Of a stretch of DNA of 64,000 bases, positions 24,091 to 34,029 are shown one piece after another. Numbering within the stretch: position 1 is the first letter of the stretch; each line of letters starts with the position of its first letter. The stretch spans positions 186,001 through 250,000 of the forward strand of contig NZ_JAFFSX010000008.1 of NCBI RefSeq assembly GCF_017948485.1. Direction: 5' to 3'. The translations under genes and the position numbers were made by a program. Source of the stretch: Streptomyces sp. GESEQ-35. Its GTDB lineage: Bacteria; Actinomycetota; Actinomycetes; Streptomycetales; Streptomycetaceae. A model generated the notes under the pieces. That model ran no database searches. It saw only the letters and a program-made list of their open reading frames with translations, and had not been told where the DNA came from.

Positions 24091-25053
24091 CTACGCGGCG
24101 AGCGGGTTCACACCGGTCAGCTTCACCGACAGCTCCCACAGCCGTGCCGCCTGCTCGGGGTCGACTGCCCAGTCCATGACCCCCTCGGACGCGTCGGCGT
24201 CCGGAGCGGGCTCGGCGATGTCGCAGTCCTCCAGATACACGCCGCCCATTCCGGCCAGCTGAGGCGAGGTCGCCGCCCACACCTGGGTGGCCGCACCCTG
24301 CTCCGGTGTCTTGAAGCCCTGGGGGTTCAGCGGATTGCCGTCCTCGTCGATCCAGCCGCGATCGACCATCTCCTGCTTCGCCAGATGGCGCTGGAGCGGC
24401 GTGAGGATGCCGCCCGGGTGCAGCGCGAAGGCCCGTACACCGCGCTCCCGGCCCAGCCGGTCGAGGTGCACGGCGAACAGGACGTTCGCCGTCTTGGCCT
24501 GCCCGTACGCCTCCCACTTGTCGTAGCCGTCGTGCCAGTGCAGGTCGTCCCAGCGGATCCCGGAGTTGTGGTGCCCGCGCGACGAGACCGAGACGACACG
24601 GGCGCCGCCCGGTTCGATCGCCGGCCACAACAGGCCGACCAGGGCGAAGTGGCCGAGGTGGTTGGTGGCGAACTGCGCCTCCCAGCCGGGGCCGACCCGG
24701 GTCTCCGGGCAGGCCATGATCCCGGCGCTGTCGATGACGAAGTCGACGGTCCGCCCGGAGGTGAGGAACCGCTCGGCGAAGCCGCGCACGCTCTCCAGGT
24801 CACCGAGGTCCATCTCGTCCACCTCGACGCCGTCGATACCCGCGAGGGCCTCCTGCGCGGGGGCGGGACGGCGGGCGGGTACGACGACCTGGGCGCCGGC
24901 CTTGGCGAGCGCGCGGGTCGTCTCCAGGCCCAGGCCCGAGTAGCCGCCCGTGACGATCGCGAGCTTCCCGGTCAGGTCGATGCCCTGGAGGACGTCGTCA
25001 GCGGTGCTCGTGGCACCGAAGCCCGAGCCGATCTTGTGCTGTGCAGTGGTCAT
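24091..25053 (-). CDS. Short-chain dehydrogenase/reductase
   Basis: A 320-residue SDR. The nucleotide-binding motif TGGYSGLG is at 35-42. The family NNAG is replaced by DSAG (108-111), the catalytic serine is in VSVSSRG (155-158) and Y183-x3-K187 is in YGQAK. It is close in layout to the plant/mammalian WW-domain oxidoreductase or 'NAD(P)-dependent oxidoreductase' group, in which substrate is often a lipid, retinol or polyketide. The 3' end converges with the Tap-like gene with a six-base gap. A perfect-like hairpin (25118-25151) precedes its start and may be a terminator of the upstream PHP gene or an attenuator. Confidence 0.85.
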   Translation of the reverse strand: MTTAQHKIGSGFGATSTADDVLQGIDLTGKLAIVTGGYSGLGLETTRALAKAGAQVVVPARRPAPAQEALAGIDGVEVDEMDLGDLESVRGFAERFLTSGRTVDFVIDSAGIMACPETRVGPGWEAQFATNHLGHFALVGLLWPAIEPGGARVVSVSSRGHHNSGIRWDDLHWHDGYDKWEAYGQAKTANVLFAVHLDRLGRERGVRAFALHPGGILTPLQRHLAKQEMVDRGWIDEDGNPLNPQGFKTPEQGAATQVWAATSPQLAGMGGVYLEDCDIAEPAPDADASEGVMDWAVDPEQAARLWELSVKLTGVNPLAA

Positions 25054-25117
25054 GCCGCAACGCTACGAATTGGAGCGCTCTCGAAGTCAAGGCCGGACGA
25101 ATGCGGGCAAAAGGAAA

Positions 25118-25151
25118 GCCCCGACCGTGACGGGGGAATCACGATCGGGGC
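25118..25151 (-). terminator. Strong hairpin upstream of the SDR gene
   Basis: Arms GCCCCGACCGTGA (25118-25130) and TCACGATCGGGGC (25139-25151) pair with one mismatch around an 8-base loop. Both neighbours read leftward, so this could terminate transcription from the PHP gene or act in the SDR leader. Confidence 0.55.
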
Positions 25152-25186
25152 GGCCAGGTGGTGGGCACGGATGGCGGTCGCCTCTC

Positions 25187-25239
25187 GGCGAAAGGCTCCA
25201 CAGGGCTTCAGCCGAACGATCTTCCCTGTGGGCGAAAGG
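25187..25239. repeat. Inverted repeat flanked by direct repeats
   Basis: CCACAGGG (25198-25205) and CCCTGTGG (25224-25231) form an 8-bp inverted repeat. GGCGAAAGG at 25187-25195 and 25231-25239 flanks it. The role is unknown; a small structured RNA or an operator is possible. The rest of the gap 25054-25328 shows no gene. Confidence 0.35.
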
Positions 25240-25328
25240 TGAGGCCCGGGGACACTGTTCCATCCGCGCCCACGGTTTGTTCAACGGGGAACCACCTTGG
25301 AGTGTTCCGGCACCTGCGGTGATCTGGG

Positions 25329-26363
25329 TCACCGGGGCAGCCGTCGCTCGCGGGCCCAGGTCAGCAGGTCGTCCACCGGCCAGGTGGTGACCACCCGCTC
25401 CGCGGGCACCCCGCACTCCTCCGCCCGGGCGCAGCCGAGGATCTGCCAGTCCAGCTGGCCCGGCGCGTGCGCGTCGGTGTCGATCGAGAACAGGACGCCC
25501 GCCTCCACGGCCCGGCGCAGCAGCCGCCGTGGCGGGTCCAGCCGCTCGGGGCGGCTGTTGATCTCCAGGGCGGTGCCCGTCTCGGCGCATGCGGCGAACA
25601 CCTCGTCCGCGTCGAACCTCGACTCGGGCCGCGCGTCGCCGCCGTTCCGCCCGATGAGCAGCCGTCCGGTGCAGTGCCCGAGGATGTCCGACAGCGGATT
25701 GCGTACGGCGGCCACCATGCGGCGCGTCATCGCGCGGGCGTCCATCCGGAGCTTGGAGTGCACCGACACGACCACGACATCGAGCCAGTCCAGCAGCTCC
25801 GGCTCCTGGTCGAGCGTGCCGTCCTCGAGGATGTCGCACTCGATCCCGGTGAGCAGCCGGAACGGCGCCCAGGTCGCGTTCAGCTCCGCCACCACGTCCA
25901 GCTGCGCGCGCAGCCGGTCGGGGGACAGCCCCCGGGCCACGGTGAGCCGCGGCGAGTGATCGGTCAGGACCGCCCACTCATGGCCGAGCCGGGCCGCGGT
26001 CCGGCCCATCTCCTTGATCGGGCTGCCGCCGTCAGACCAGTCGGAGTGCAGATGGCAGTCGCCGCGCAGCAGCGCCCGCAGCCGGTCGCCGCCCTCGCCC
26101 TGGGGACCCCCGGCCTCCTCCTCCAGCTTCTCCAGATAGCCGGGCACGCCTCCGGCCAGCGCCTCACGCACCACCTGCGCCGTCTTGGGGCCGACCCCCT
26201 TGAGCTTCTCCAGCGACCCGCCGTCCGCCCGCGCGCGCACCTCGTCCTCGGGCAGCTCGGAGAGTACGTGGGCGGCCGTGCGGAAGGCGCGGACGCGGTA
26301 CGTCGGCGCCAGGGACCGCTCCAGCAGGAACGCGATCCGGTCCAATGCCTCGACGGGATCCAT
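25329..26363 (-). CDS. PHP-domain phosphoesterase with helix-hairpin-helix (PolX-like)
   Basis: A 344-residue protein. An N-terminal helical region holds a helix-hairpin-helix (KLKGVGPKTAQVV, residues 54-66). The C-terminal PHP metal-dependent phosphoesterase contains HLHSDWSDG (H104, H106), LTDHSPR, GIECDIL, VSVHSKL, GHCTG and DTDAHAP. This matches the PHP part of bacterial PolX-type proteins but lacks the polymerase palm. It may act on DNA ends or phosphate esters and is cytoplasmic. ATG 26363 has GGAGG six bases upstream. It follows no close operon partner. Confidence 0.82.
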   Translation of the reverse strand: MDPVEALDRIAFLLERSLAPTYRVRAFRTAAHVLSELPEDEVRARADGGSLEKLKGVGPKTAQVVREALAGGVPGYLEKLEEEAGGPQGEGGDRLRALLRGDCHLHSDWSDGGSPIKEMGRTAARLGHEWAVLTDHSPRLTVARGLSPDRLRAQLDVVAELNATWAPFRLLTGIECDILEDGTLDQEPELLDWLDVVVVSVHSKLRMDARAMTRRMVAAVRNPLSDILGHCTGRLLIGRNGGDARPESRFDADEVFAACAETGTALEINSRPERLDPPRRLLRRAVEAGVLFSIDTDAHAPGQLDWQILGCARAEECGVPAERVVTTWPVDDLLTWARERRLPR

Positions 26364-26516
26364 CGCCACCTCCTCCTCCAGGGTTCCCCAGCCCTGGAGG
26401 GAGCGCACCCGGGTCGGGCGGGTCCGGTGGCCCGGACCCGCCCGACCGGTCGCTTCGCCCCGCTTCGGGGGCGACTCGTATGGTTCGCGATGGCCGGATC
26501 GCTCTACGCTCTATGC

Positions 26517-26753
26517 ATGACCGAAGCAGCGAGCCCCTATATGTCCCACCCGCGGATCTTGGTGCTCGGGGTACAGCCGGGCACGCCCCCGTTCCGCATC
26601 GTGGAGATCGACGGAGAGGTGGTCGGTGCGGCGAAGACCCTCACCGACGTACTCCAGGCAGCCGCCGCCTGGGGCATCACGGTCCACGACCTGGACGACC
26701 CGGACGTGGTCCGCTGGGTGGGCGGCGACAAGCTCACCTGGAGGATGCACTAG
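26517..26753 (+). CDS. Small conserved Streptomyces protein
   Basis: A 78-residue protein (TEAASPYMSHPRILVLGVQPGT, FRIVEIDGEVVGAAKTLTDVL, WGITVHDLDDPDVVRWVGGD). The arrangement of alternating strands and helix suggests a small alpha/beta fold, and similar proteins are common in Streptomyces genomes. Function is unknown. It is divergent from the PHP gene and convergent with the GH16 gene, whose stop codon is 12 bases away. Confidence 0.65.
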   Translation: MTEAASPYMSHPRILVLGVQPGTPPFRIVEIDGEVVGAAKTLTDVLQAAAAWGITVHDLDDPDVVRWVGGDKLTWRMH

Positions 26754-26764
26754 GACGCGGCGGC

Positions 26765-28009
26765 TCAGCCGACCGTCCACTTCTGGTTGGCGCCGCCGCC
26801 GCAGGTCCAGATCTGTAGCCGGGTGTTGTTGGCCGAGGTGTTGCCGGTCACGTCGAGGCACTTGTTCGCCTGCGGGTTCACTATGTCCTGTGCCGCGCTG
26901 ACGGCCCACTTCTGGTTCGGGCCGCCGGTGCAGTCCCACAGCTGGACGGTCGAGCCGTCCGCGGTGGCGTTGCCGGTGACGTCCAGGCACTTGCCGAGCG
27001 CCCGCAGTGTGCCGTCGGAGCCGACGGTCCACTGCTGGGCGGCGGAGGAGTTGCAGTCGTAGAGCTGTACGGGAGTGCCGTTGGCGGAGCTCGCCCCGGC
27101 GACGTCCACGCACTTGCCGCCGAGGCCCCTGATCGGCACGCCGGCCGCCGAGTCGCTCGTCGTGACCGTCACGTGGTCGACCACCAGCTGCTGCGGGAAG
27201 ACCGTGGAGCCGTCCGGGTCGCCGGGCCAGTAGCCGCCGACCGCGAGGTTGAGGATCATGAAGAACGGCTTGTTGAACACCCAGGTCCGCCCGCCCAGGT
27301 CGGCGGGCGTGCGCCGCTGGTAGACGTTCCCGTCCACGGACCAGGTGATGGAGTCGGGCGCCCAGTCGATGGCGAAGGTGTGGAAGGCGTCCGCGAAGGC
27401 CTGGCCGTTCGGCAGGGAGTAGCCCGCGCCGATGCCACCCGAGCCGGAGTAGCCGGGGCCGTGGAGGGTGCCATGGACGGTCGAGGGCTCGTAGCCGACG
27501 TTCTCCATGATGTCGATCTCGCCCGAGTCCGGCCAGTTGACCGGTGTGCCGAGCATCCAGAAGGCGGGCCACATGCCCTGTCCGCGCGGGACCTTCATCC
27601 GCGACTCGATGTGACCGTACTGGGCGTTGAACTTCCCGGCGGTGTTGAGCCGTGCCGACGTGTACTGGCAAGTACCGTACCAGCACTGGTAGTTGGCCGG
27701 GTTCTCACGCTTGGCCGTGATCACCAGATTGCCCTGGCCGTCCAGGGCGGCGTTGTTGGTGCCGGAGGTGTAGTACTGCCGTTCATGGTTGTTGACGTTG
27801 TCGCCGGTCTCGAGCTGCCACTTCGACGAGTTGACGCCCGAGCCTGCGGGCCCGTCGAAGGTGTCGGAGAAGGTCACGGCCTTGACGCTCGGCGCGTCCG
27901 CCCCGGCGGGGGTGACGTCCGCCCCGGCGGGGGCGACGGCTGCGGAGGCGACCAGCAGGGCAGACAGTGCGACGAGGAGACATCTGCGGAGCGAGCGTGG
28001 GGAGACCAC
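26765..28009 (-). CDS. Secreted GH16 beta-glucanase with ricin-type CBM13
   Basis: A 414-residue secreted protein. GTG 28009 has AAGGGAG upstream. A signal peptide (residues 1-30, SLRRCLLVALSALLV...APAGA) is followed by a GH16 domain (~45-285) with the catalytic motif EIDIME (E164 nucleophile, E169 acid/base). A ricin B-type lectin domain (~290-414) has three QxW repeats (QQW, QKW, QKW). GH16 enzymes of this type (laminarinases) cleave beta-1,3 or beta-1,3/1,4 glucans; the lectin domain binds the substrate. The leader region 28010-28148 contains TTGG-TACGGT-CCAA at about 28118, a possible repressor half-site pair. Confidence 0.9.
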   Translation of the reverse strand: MVSPRSLRRCLLVALSALLVASAAVAPAGADVTPAGADAPSVKAVTFSDTFDGPAGSGVNSSKWQLETGDNVNNHERQYYTSGTNNAALDGQGNLVITAKRENPANYQCWYGTCQYTSARLNTAGKFNAQYGHIESRMKVPRGQGMWPAFWMLGTPVNWPDSGEIDIMENVGYEPSTVHGTLHGPGYSGSGGIGAGYSLPNGQAFADAFHTFAIDWAPDSITWSVDGNVYQRRTPADLGGRTWVFNKPFFMILNLAVGGYWPGDPDGSTVFPQQLVVDHVTVTTSDSAAGVPIRGLGGKCVDVAGASSANGTPVQLYDCNSSAAQQWTVGSDGTLRALGKCLDVTGNATADGSTVQLWDCTGGPNQKWAVSAAQDIVNPQANKCLDVTGNTSANNTRLQIWTCGGGANQKWTVG

Positions 28010-28148
28010 GGCTCTCCCTTCCGTACGGCGCGCCCGGCGTACGGGGGCGCCGACCGAGGTGGGGGGTTGGTGTGTCGCCTCTTGATTTAAGGGTTGAACA
28101 AAGGGGCCGTCAATAGCTTGGTACGGTCCAACTCTTGAACAGTACGCG

Positions 28149-28844
28149 TCACGCGCTCCGATCCCGGGAGTGCACGGCCCGGCTCAGCCGGCGCCCCAGC
28201 AGGAGGTAACCGATCAGTGCGCCGGTGGTGTTGAGGATGACGTCGTCGATGTCGAAGGCGCGCCCGTTGACCATCAGGCCCTGGGCCAGCTCCACCAGCA
28301 GCATCACGGTCGCGGTCAGCAGCAGGATGCGCAGCGGCCCCCGGGTGCGCGGGGCGATGACGGGGGCCAGGATGCCGAACGGGATGCCGAGCAGCAGATT
28401 GCCGCCGATCTGCTTGGCGGCGTCGCGCAGTTCCGGCTGATCGAGATAGGCCTTGAGTGAGCGGCCCGGCCGCAGATTGGTGTGGGTCAGCGCTTCTGAC
28501 GCGGGGGAGGGCTCCAGGGTCAGCCGGGCCAGCACGACGGCGAACGCCACCATGAGCACGAACGCGCACAGCATCGTCACCATCCGGGCGAGGAAGCGCA
28601 GGGGATCCCGCTTCCGACGGGCGGCCGGCGGCGCCTGCTTGGACTTGGGCGTCCGCTTGGACTTGGGCGCCCCCGCCGACTTCGGCGTCCGCTTGGATTT
28701 GGGCGCCTCCTCCGACTTGGGGGCCCGCTTCCCCTTGGGTACCCCCACGGACCCGGACGTCTGCGTGGTCCTGGTCGCCTGCGCGGCCTTGGATATGCGG
28801 GGGCGCCACCCGCCGGCACGGGATCGCAAGGCTGTACGGGCCAT
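28149..28844 (-). CDS. VanZ family membrane protein with Lys-rich repeat region
   Basis: A 231-residue protein. Residues 37-70 form a tandem series of basic repeats APKS(K)RTPKS that look unstructured and may bind nucleic acid, membrane or cell-wall polymers. They are followed by four transmembrane helices (~88-105, 145-165, 172-190, 205-220) with the VanZ signature NLLLGIPFGIL and FDIDDVILNTTGALIGYLLL. VanZ proteins are linked to teicoplanin resistance or wall polymer metabolism in some bacteria but are widespread in Streptomyces without known role. ATG 28844 follows GGAGG. Confidence 0.8.
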   Translation of the reverse strand: MARTALRSRAGGWRPRISKAAQATRTTQTSGSVGVPKGKRAPKSEEAPKSKRTPKSAGAPKSKRTPKSKQAPPAARRKRDPLRFLARMVTMLCAFVLMVAFAVVLARLTLEPSPASEALTHTNLRPGRSLKAYLDQPELRDAAKQIGGNLLLGIPFGILAPVIAPRTRGPLRILLLTATVMLLVELAQGLMVNGRAFDIDDVILNTTGALIGYLLLGRRLSRAVHSRDRSA

Positions 28845-28942
28845 GAGGTCCTCCAGTCTTCAACTTCCCCCGGTCGTAGGGCGGTTACCCGCGAACCAAC
28901 CGAAGATGCCGCGCGATCCCGGCCGCCGGTTCGCCCGCCCGA

Positions 28943-29623
28943 TCAGGCGCCGTTCGTCGAGCCGGAGCCGTACGAGACGGCCACCTTCTTGAAGCCGAGG
29001 GAGTGCAGCAGGCCTTCGAGCATGCTGGTGGTGTTGGACTCGGCGCGTGTGGTCAGCTCGCTGTCCTTGGCGGCGTCGCCGATGTGCCGGGACGCGAGCT
29101 TCTGAACGGCCTGTTCGCTGTTCGGGTTGTCGGAGAAGAGGTCGCCGAGACGGTCGAGCAGCCCGCGCTGCTTGGAGACGGCGTAGGAGCGTTCGGGGTC
29201 GAGAGCGGGTTGGCCCAGCGCCGCGTGCGGCAGCCGGAGCGTGGCGGACGTACGGTCCTCGTTGACCTTCACGTCCTGCTTGCCGACCTGTCCGAGGTCG
29301 ACGTAGGCGTCCACGGTGCCCGCCCCGACATACAGGGTGCGGGTGCCACGGATCGCGTCGGGCAGGAACTTGGCGTCCTTCTCCAGGTCCACGACGACCT
29401 GGAAGTTGCCGGAGGCGGCGTCGTAACGGCTGATGTCCTGAATGGACTCCAGCAGCGTGGGACCGGTGTGGTCCTGGGTCTCCGTGCCGAAGAAGTCCTT
29501 CAGGCCCGGAAGCAGACTCAGCCGGATCCCGGCGAACATCACGGCAAGCACCAGGACGACGGCGGTCACCAGCTTCGCCCAGCCGGGCATGCGCCTGGGT
29601 AGGCGCTTGATGGAAGTCGTCAT
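28943..29623 (-). CDS. DUF4230 domain-containing protein
   Basis: A 226-residue protein with an N-terminal transmembrane helix (residues ~17-36, AKLVTAVVLVLAVMFAGIRL) and a soluble extracytoplasmic domain (~50-226) carrying the DUF4230 features: LLESIQDISRYDAASGNFQVVV, TLYVGAGTVDAYVDLG and NTTSMLEGLLHSLGFKKVAV. The family is widespread in bacteria and of unknown function. It is leftward, 98 bases upstream of the VanZ gene and may be cotranscribed. GGGGGACC precedes the ATG by about seven bases. Confidence 0.8.
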   Translation of the reverse strand: MTTSIKRLPRRMPGWAKLVTAVVLVLAVMFAGIRLSLLPGLKDFFGTETQDHTGPTLLESIQDISRYDAASGNFQVVVDLEKDAKFLPDAIRGTRTLYVGAGTVDAYVDLGQVGKQDVKVNEDRTSATLRLPHAALGQPALDPERSYAVSKQRGLLDRLGDLFSDNPNSEQAVQKLASRHIGDAAKDSELTTRAESNTTSMLEGLLHSLGFKKVAVSYGSGSTNGA

Positions 29624-29745
29624 GTCGACGGTCCCCCTTCCTCCCAGACCGAATGCCCCTCAAAGCCCGCGTCAGACCCGGTTGTTGCGAGACCGGGACA
29701 CCCGACGGAGGTGCGCACCGGCGCACGGGCGAGCGTGAACCGCTC

Positions 29746-31611
29746 CTACCGGCGTGCTCGGAGTTCCCGGTCGCCGGACGGCCGTGACCACCACACTCCC
29801 TCGCCACGCGTGAGCCCCGGCAGCCGCAGCTCCACCTCACGCACCCTGCGCGCCGGCAGTTCCCCGGTGATCAGCCACGAGGCGCCCGCGCTCGTCGTTC
29901 CCGTGAACTCGGCTGTGCATGAGGCCAGTTGGGCGGTCACCTGGGCAAGGACGTCACGGGGGATCTCGGCTTCGAAGGTGTGATACGGCTCGTACAGCCG
30001 CGTTCCCGCTCGTTCCAAGGCCTGGCGCAGCACGACCGGAGTGAGGCCACGGAAGTCGGCCGCGGTGCTGAGGGGAGCGGAGTAGCCGGACCGGACCAGG
30101 GTGACCCGGTAGTCCGTCACGGCCGCGCCGGAGAGCCCCGTGCGCAGTGTCGCGTGGACCGTGTCCTCGATGGCCTGGTGGAAGGCCCGGGGGAGTGCGC
30201 CGAGTTCCGTCTCGTACGTGAACACCCCGCCGGAGTCGACAGGGCCCGGCTCGATGCGCAGCCCGATCGTCGCCCAGTAGCGGGTGTGGTCGTGCCACGG
30301 CATCTCCGCGCAGTCTTCGCCCAGTTTCCTCGGGCGCTCCAGGAACCGGACCCGGCCGGCCGTGAAGTCGGCCTCGACACCGAAGTCCTGGGTGAGCGTG
30401 GCCGCGAGGACCTCCATCTGGACCTCGCCGTACAGGAGCAGCGCGGTCGCGCCGGAGTCCGCGGGCCGGGCGTGGATCAGCGGGTCCTGGTCGGCCAGGG
30501 CGAGCAGGGCTGAACGCAGCCGACCCGCCTGCCCGGGGTGCCGCGCCCGGACGAGGGTCTCCAGTGTCGGCGGTGCGAACTGCGGGGCGCGGTCGGTGAG
30601 TTCACCGAACCGGTCGCCGACGCGAAGACCGGACGGGACGGTGAGCGCCGCGATGTTCCCGGCAGTGAGCGGGTCGCTCCCGCCGACCACGTCGAGGCGC
30701 GTCACCCGGCCGGAGACCTCGGTGGTCCGGCCGTCCGCCTCCCGCCGCAGGAAGGTCAGCCGCTGGCGCCGGGCCACCTCACCGTCGTACAGCCGCAGAT
30801 ACGCCGTTCGCTCCCCGCCGGGACCCGGTCGTACGGCGAAGACCGTGCCGCGCGGCTGTGTGCCCTCGGCCGTCGGGGCCGGTGGGATCAGCCGGAGTAC
30901 GCCCTCGACGAGATGCGTGACGCCCTGGCCGCTCAGCGCGGAGCCGAAGAAGACCGGGTGGAAGGAACCGCCGGCGGTATGGGCGGCGAGGGCTGCGCGC
31001 AGCTCGTCCGGGGTCGGCTCGGGACCGTCGACGACGGCCGCCAGGATGTCCGGGTCGACCTCGGCGAGGGTCTCGGCGAGCGTGGGGTCGTCTTCGGGGA
31101 GGGGTGCCACCCGGGCGTCGGGGGTGCCGATGCCCGTCACCTCCGTGAGCGGGACGACGTACGGCGTCAGCCTGCGCCTGATGTCGGCGAGCAGGTCCGT
31201 GGACCGGGCGCCGGCCCGGTCGATCTTGTTGACGAAGACGAGCGTGGGCAGCCGCAGCCGGCGCAGCGTCCTCATCAGCACCCGCGTCTGCGCCTGTACG
31301 CCCTCCACGGCGGACAGCAGCAGGACCGCCCCGTCGAGGACCTCCAGGGCACGCTCGACCTCGGCGATGAAGTCCGAGTGGCCGGGGGTGTCGATGAGGT
31401 TGATCCGGGTGTCGCCGGCCGTGAACGAGGCGACTGCGGAACGGATGGTGATGCCGCGTTCCCGCTCGATCGCGCCGTCGTCCGTGCGGGTGTCACCGGT
31501 GTCGACGCTGCCGAGCCGGTCGATCGCTCCGTGGTCGAACAGCAGCCGCTCGGTGAGGCTGGTCTTACCCGCGTCGACGTGGGCCAGAATTCCGATGTTC
31601 AGGGTCTGCAT
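29746..31611 (-). CDS. TetM/OtrA-like ribosomal protection GTPase (EF-G family)
   Basis: A 621-residue translational GTPase. G1 HVDAGKTS (11-18), RGITI (52-56), DTPGH (74-78) and NKID (128-131) are all present. The order of domains is that of ribosomal protection proteins such as TetM and OtrA, which remove tetracycline from the ribosome; a few divergent members exist in Streptomyces whose resistance role is unproven. The start at 31611 is chosen because the G domain begins there. It is divergent from PRPP synthetase and an extra EF-Tu. A short upstream frame (31565-31678) overlaps its start. The C-terminus ends in a basic low-complexity tail. Confidence 0.85.
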   Translation of the reverse strand: MQTLNIGILAHVDAGKTSLTERLLFDHGAIDRLGSVDTGDTRTDDGAIERERGITIRSAVASFTAGDTRINLIDTPGHSDFIAEVERALEVLDGAVLLLSAVEGVQAQTRVLMRTLRRLRLPTLVFVNKIDRAGARSTDLLADIRRRLTPYVVPLTEVTGIGTPDARVAPLPEDDPTLAETLAEVDPDILAAVVDGPEPTPDELRAALAAHTAGGSFHPVFFGSALSGQGVTHLVEGVLRLIPPAPTAEGTQPRGTVFAVRPGPGGERTAYLRLYDGEVARRQRLTFLRREADGRTTEVSGRVTRLDVVGGSDPLTAGNIAALTVPSGLRVGDRFGELTDRAPQFAPPTLETLVRARHPGQAGRLRSALLALADQDPLIHARPADSGATALLLYGEVQMEVLAATLTQDFGVEADFTAGRVRFLERPRKLGEDCAEMPWHDHTRYWATIGLRIEPGPVDSGGVFTYETELGALPRAFHQAIEDTVHATLRTGLSGAAVTDYRVTLVRSGYSAPLSTAADFRGLTPVVLRQALERAGTRLYEPYHTFEAEIPRDVLAQVTAQLASCTAEFTGTTSAGASWLITGELPARRVREVELRLPGLTRGEGVWWSRPSGDRELRARR

Positions 31612-31678
31612 GCGTGGTCGAGTCCTCGAGAACCGTCGTCCAGTAGGGGCGCTGGGAGATTCCGAGGAGTCGGCGCAT
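31565..31678 (-). promoter_or_regulatory. Possible leader peptide overlapping the TetM-like start
   Basis: An ATG at 31678 opens a 37-codon frame that begins MRRLLGISQRPYWTTVLEDS and overlaps the first codons of the ribosomal protection gene in another frame. Such leaders control tet(M) by attenuation in other bacteria. GGATC lies about eight bases upstream. Whether it is translated is unknown. Confidence 0.35.
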
Positions 31679-31808
31679 GCGAAGGATCCTGACGTGAGGG
31701 AATGCGGACGCCGCCATGATGGCCTGCTGTCCGATGCGGTCCGCAACCGAATTTCCGCGGTCAGTAGCATGAGGGCGCCAGCCCGGAATGATCATGCGAG
31801 GAGCGGAC

Positions 31809-32762
31809 GTGCGAGACATCGCCGTGTTCAGCGGTAGCGCCCACCCCGAACTGGCGGCGGAGGTTTGTCGGCATCTCGGCGTGCCGCTCAACCCGATCCG
31901 GGTCAGCCGGTTCGCCAACGACTGTCTGGAGGTGCAGCTCCAGGCCAACTGCCGCGAGCGGGATGTCTTCCTCATCCAGCCGCTGGTCGTTCCCGTCCAG
32001 GAACATCTGGTCGAACTGCTGATGATGTGCGACGCGGCGCGCGGGGCGTCCGCCCGCCGGATCACCGTCGTCATGCCGCACTACGCCTACGCCCGCTCCG
32101 ACAAGAAGGACGAGCCGCGCATCTCCCTGGGCGGACGGCTTGTCGCGGACCTGATGGTCGCGGCCGGCGCGAGCCGGGTGCTCGCCATGACGCTGCACTC
32201 GCCGCAGGTCCACGGCTTCTTCTCGGTGCCCGTCGACCATCTGCACGCGCTGCGTGAACTCGCCGTGCACTTCCGGCAGTACGACCTGACCCGCACCACC
32301 GTCGTCTCGCCGGACCTCGGCAACGCCAAGGAGGCGGCCGCCTTCGCCCGTCTGATCGGCGCCCGGGTCGCGGCAGGCGCCAAGCAGCGGTACGCGGACG
32401 ACCGGGTCAGCATCAGCGCCGTCATCGGCGATGTCGCCGGGCGCGATGTCATCGTGCTGGACGACGAGATCGCCAAGGGCAGCACGGTGCTCGAACTGCT
32501 CGATCGGCTGCGGGAGTTGGGGCCGCGGTCGATCCGGATCGCCTGTACGCACGGCCTGTTCGCCGCAGGCGCCCTGAAGAGGCTCAGCGAGCAGCCCGAC
32601 GTGGAGGAGATCGTGTGCACCAACACCGTGCCGGTACCGGCGGAGGAACACACGGACAAGCTGCGGATTCTCTCCATCGCTCCCGCGCTCGCCGAGGCCG
32701 TGCGCCGCATTCACAACGGTGAGTCCGTCAGCGCCCTGTTCGACGCGCCGCGGAGCGAATAG
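31809..32762 (+). CDS. Ribose-phosphate diphosphokinase (PRPP synthetase) paralogue
   Basis: A 317-residue PRPP synthetase-fold protein. GTG 31809 has AGGAG five bases upstream. Conserved features are [20 protein letters not shown]130 and [10 protein letters not shown], and K192-Q-R194 in the lysine loop. The PRPP loop reads DDEIAKGST (218-226) instead of the canonical DD-x-x-DT-x-GT: the aspartate/threonine pair after the DD is A222 and K223. So activity with ribose 5-phosphate and ATP is plausible but may be altered. It is followed by the EF-Tu gene (67-base gap) and divergent from the TetM-like gene. Confidence 0.82.
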   Translation: MRDIAVFSGSAHPELAAEVCRHLGVPLNPIRVSRFANDCLEVQLQANCRERDVFLIQPLVVPVQEHLVELLMMCDAARGASARRITVVMPHYAYARSDKKDEPRISLGGRLVADLMVAAGASRVLAMTLHSPQVHGFFSVPVDHLHALRELAVHFRQYDLTRTTVVSPDLGNAKEAAAFARLIGARVAAGAKQRYADDRVSISAVIGDVAGRDVIVLDDEIAKGSTVLELLDRLRELGPRSIRIACTHGLFAAGALKRLSEQPDVEEIVCTNTVPVPAEEHTDKLRILSIAPALAEAVRRIHNGESVSALFDAPRSE

Positions 32763-32829
32763 ACAGGAGGGAGCGGATTCCCAGCAACCGCAACGCTCGG
32801 CACCACCCAGGTGACCAGGAGGGCTTGCA

Positions 32830-34023
<1,194 letters not shown>

Positions 34024-34029
34024 TCGCCG

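Noticed and set aside
25240-25328. Possible riboswitch in front of the SDR gene
   Set aside because: I looked for the cyclic di-AMP and other known cores and found no match; only simple inverted repeats are present.
29746-31611. Call of active tetracycline resistance
   Set aside because: Divergent chromosomal members of this family occur in Streptomyces without proven resistance; sequence alone cannot decide.
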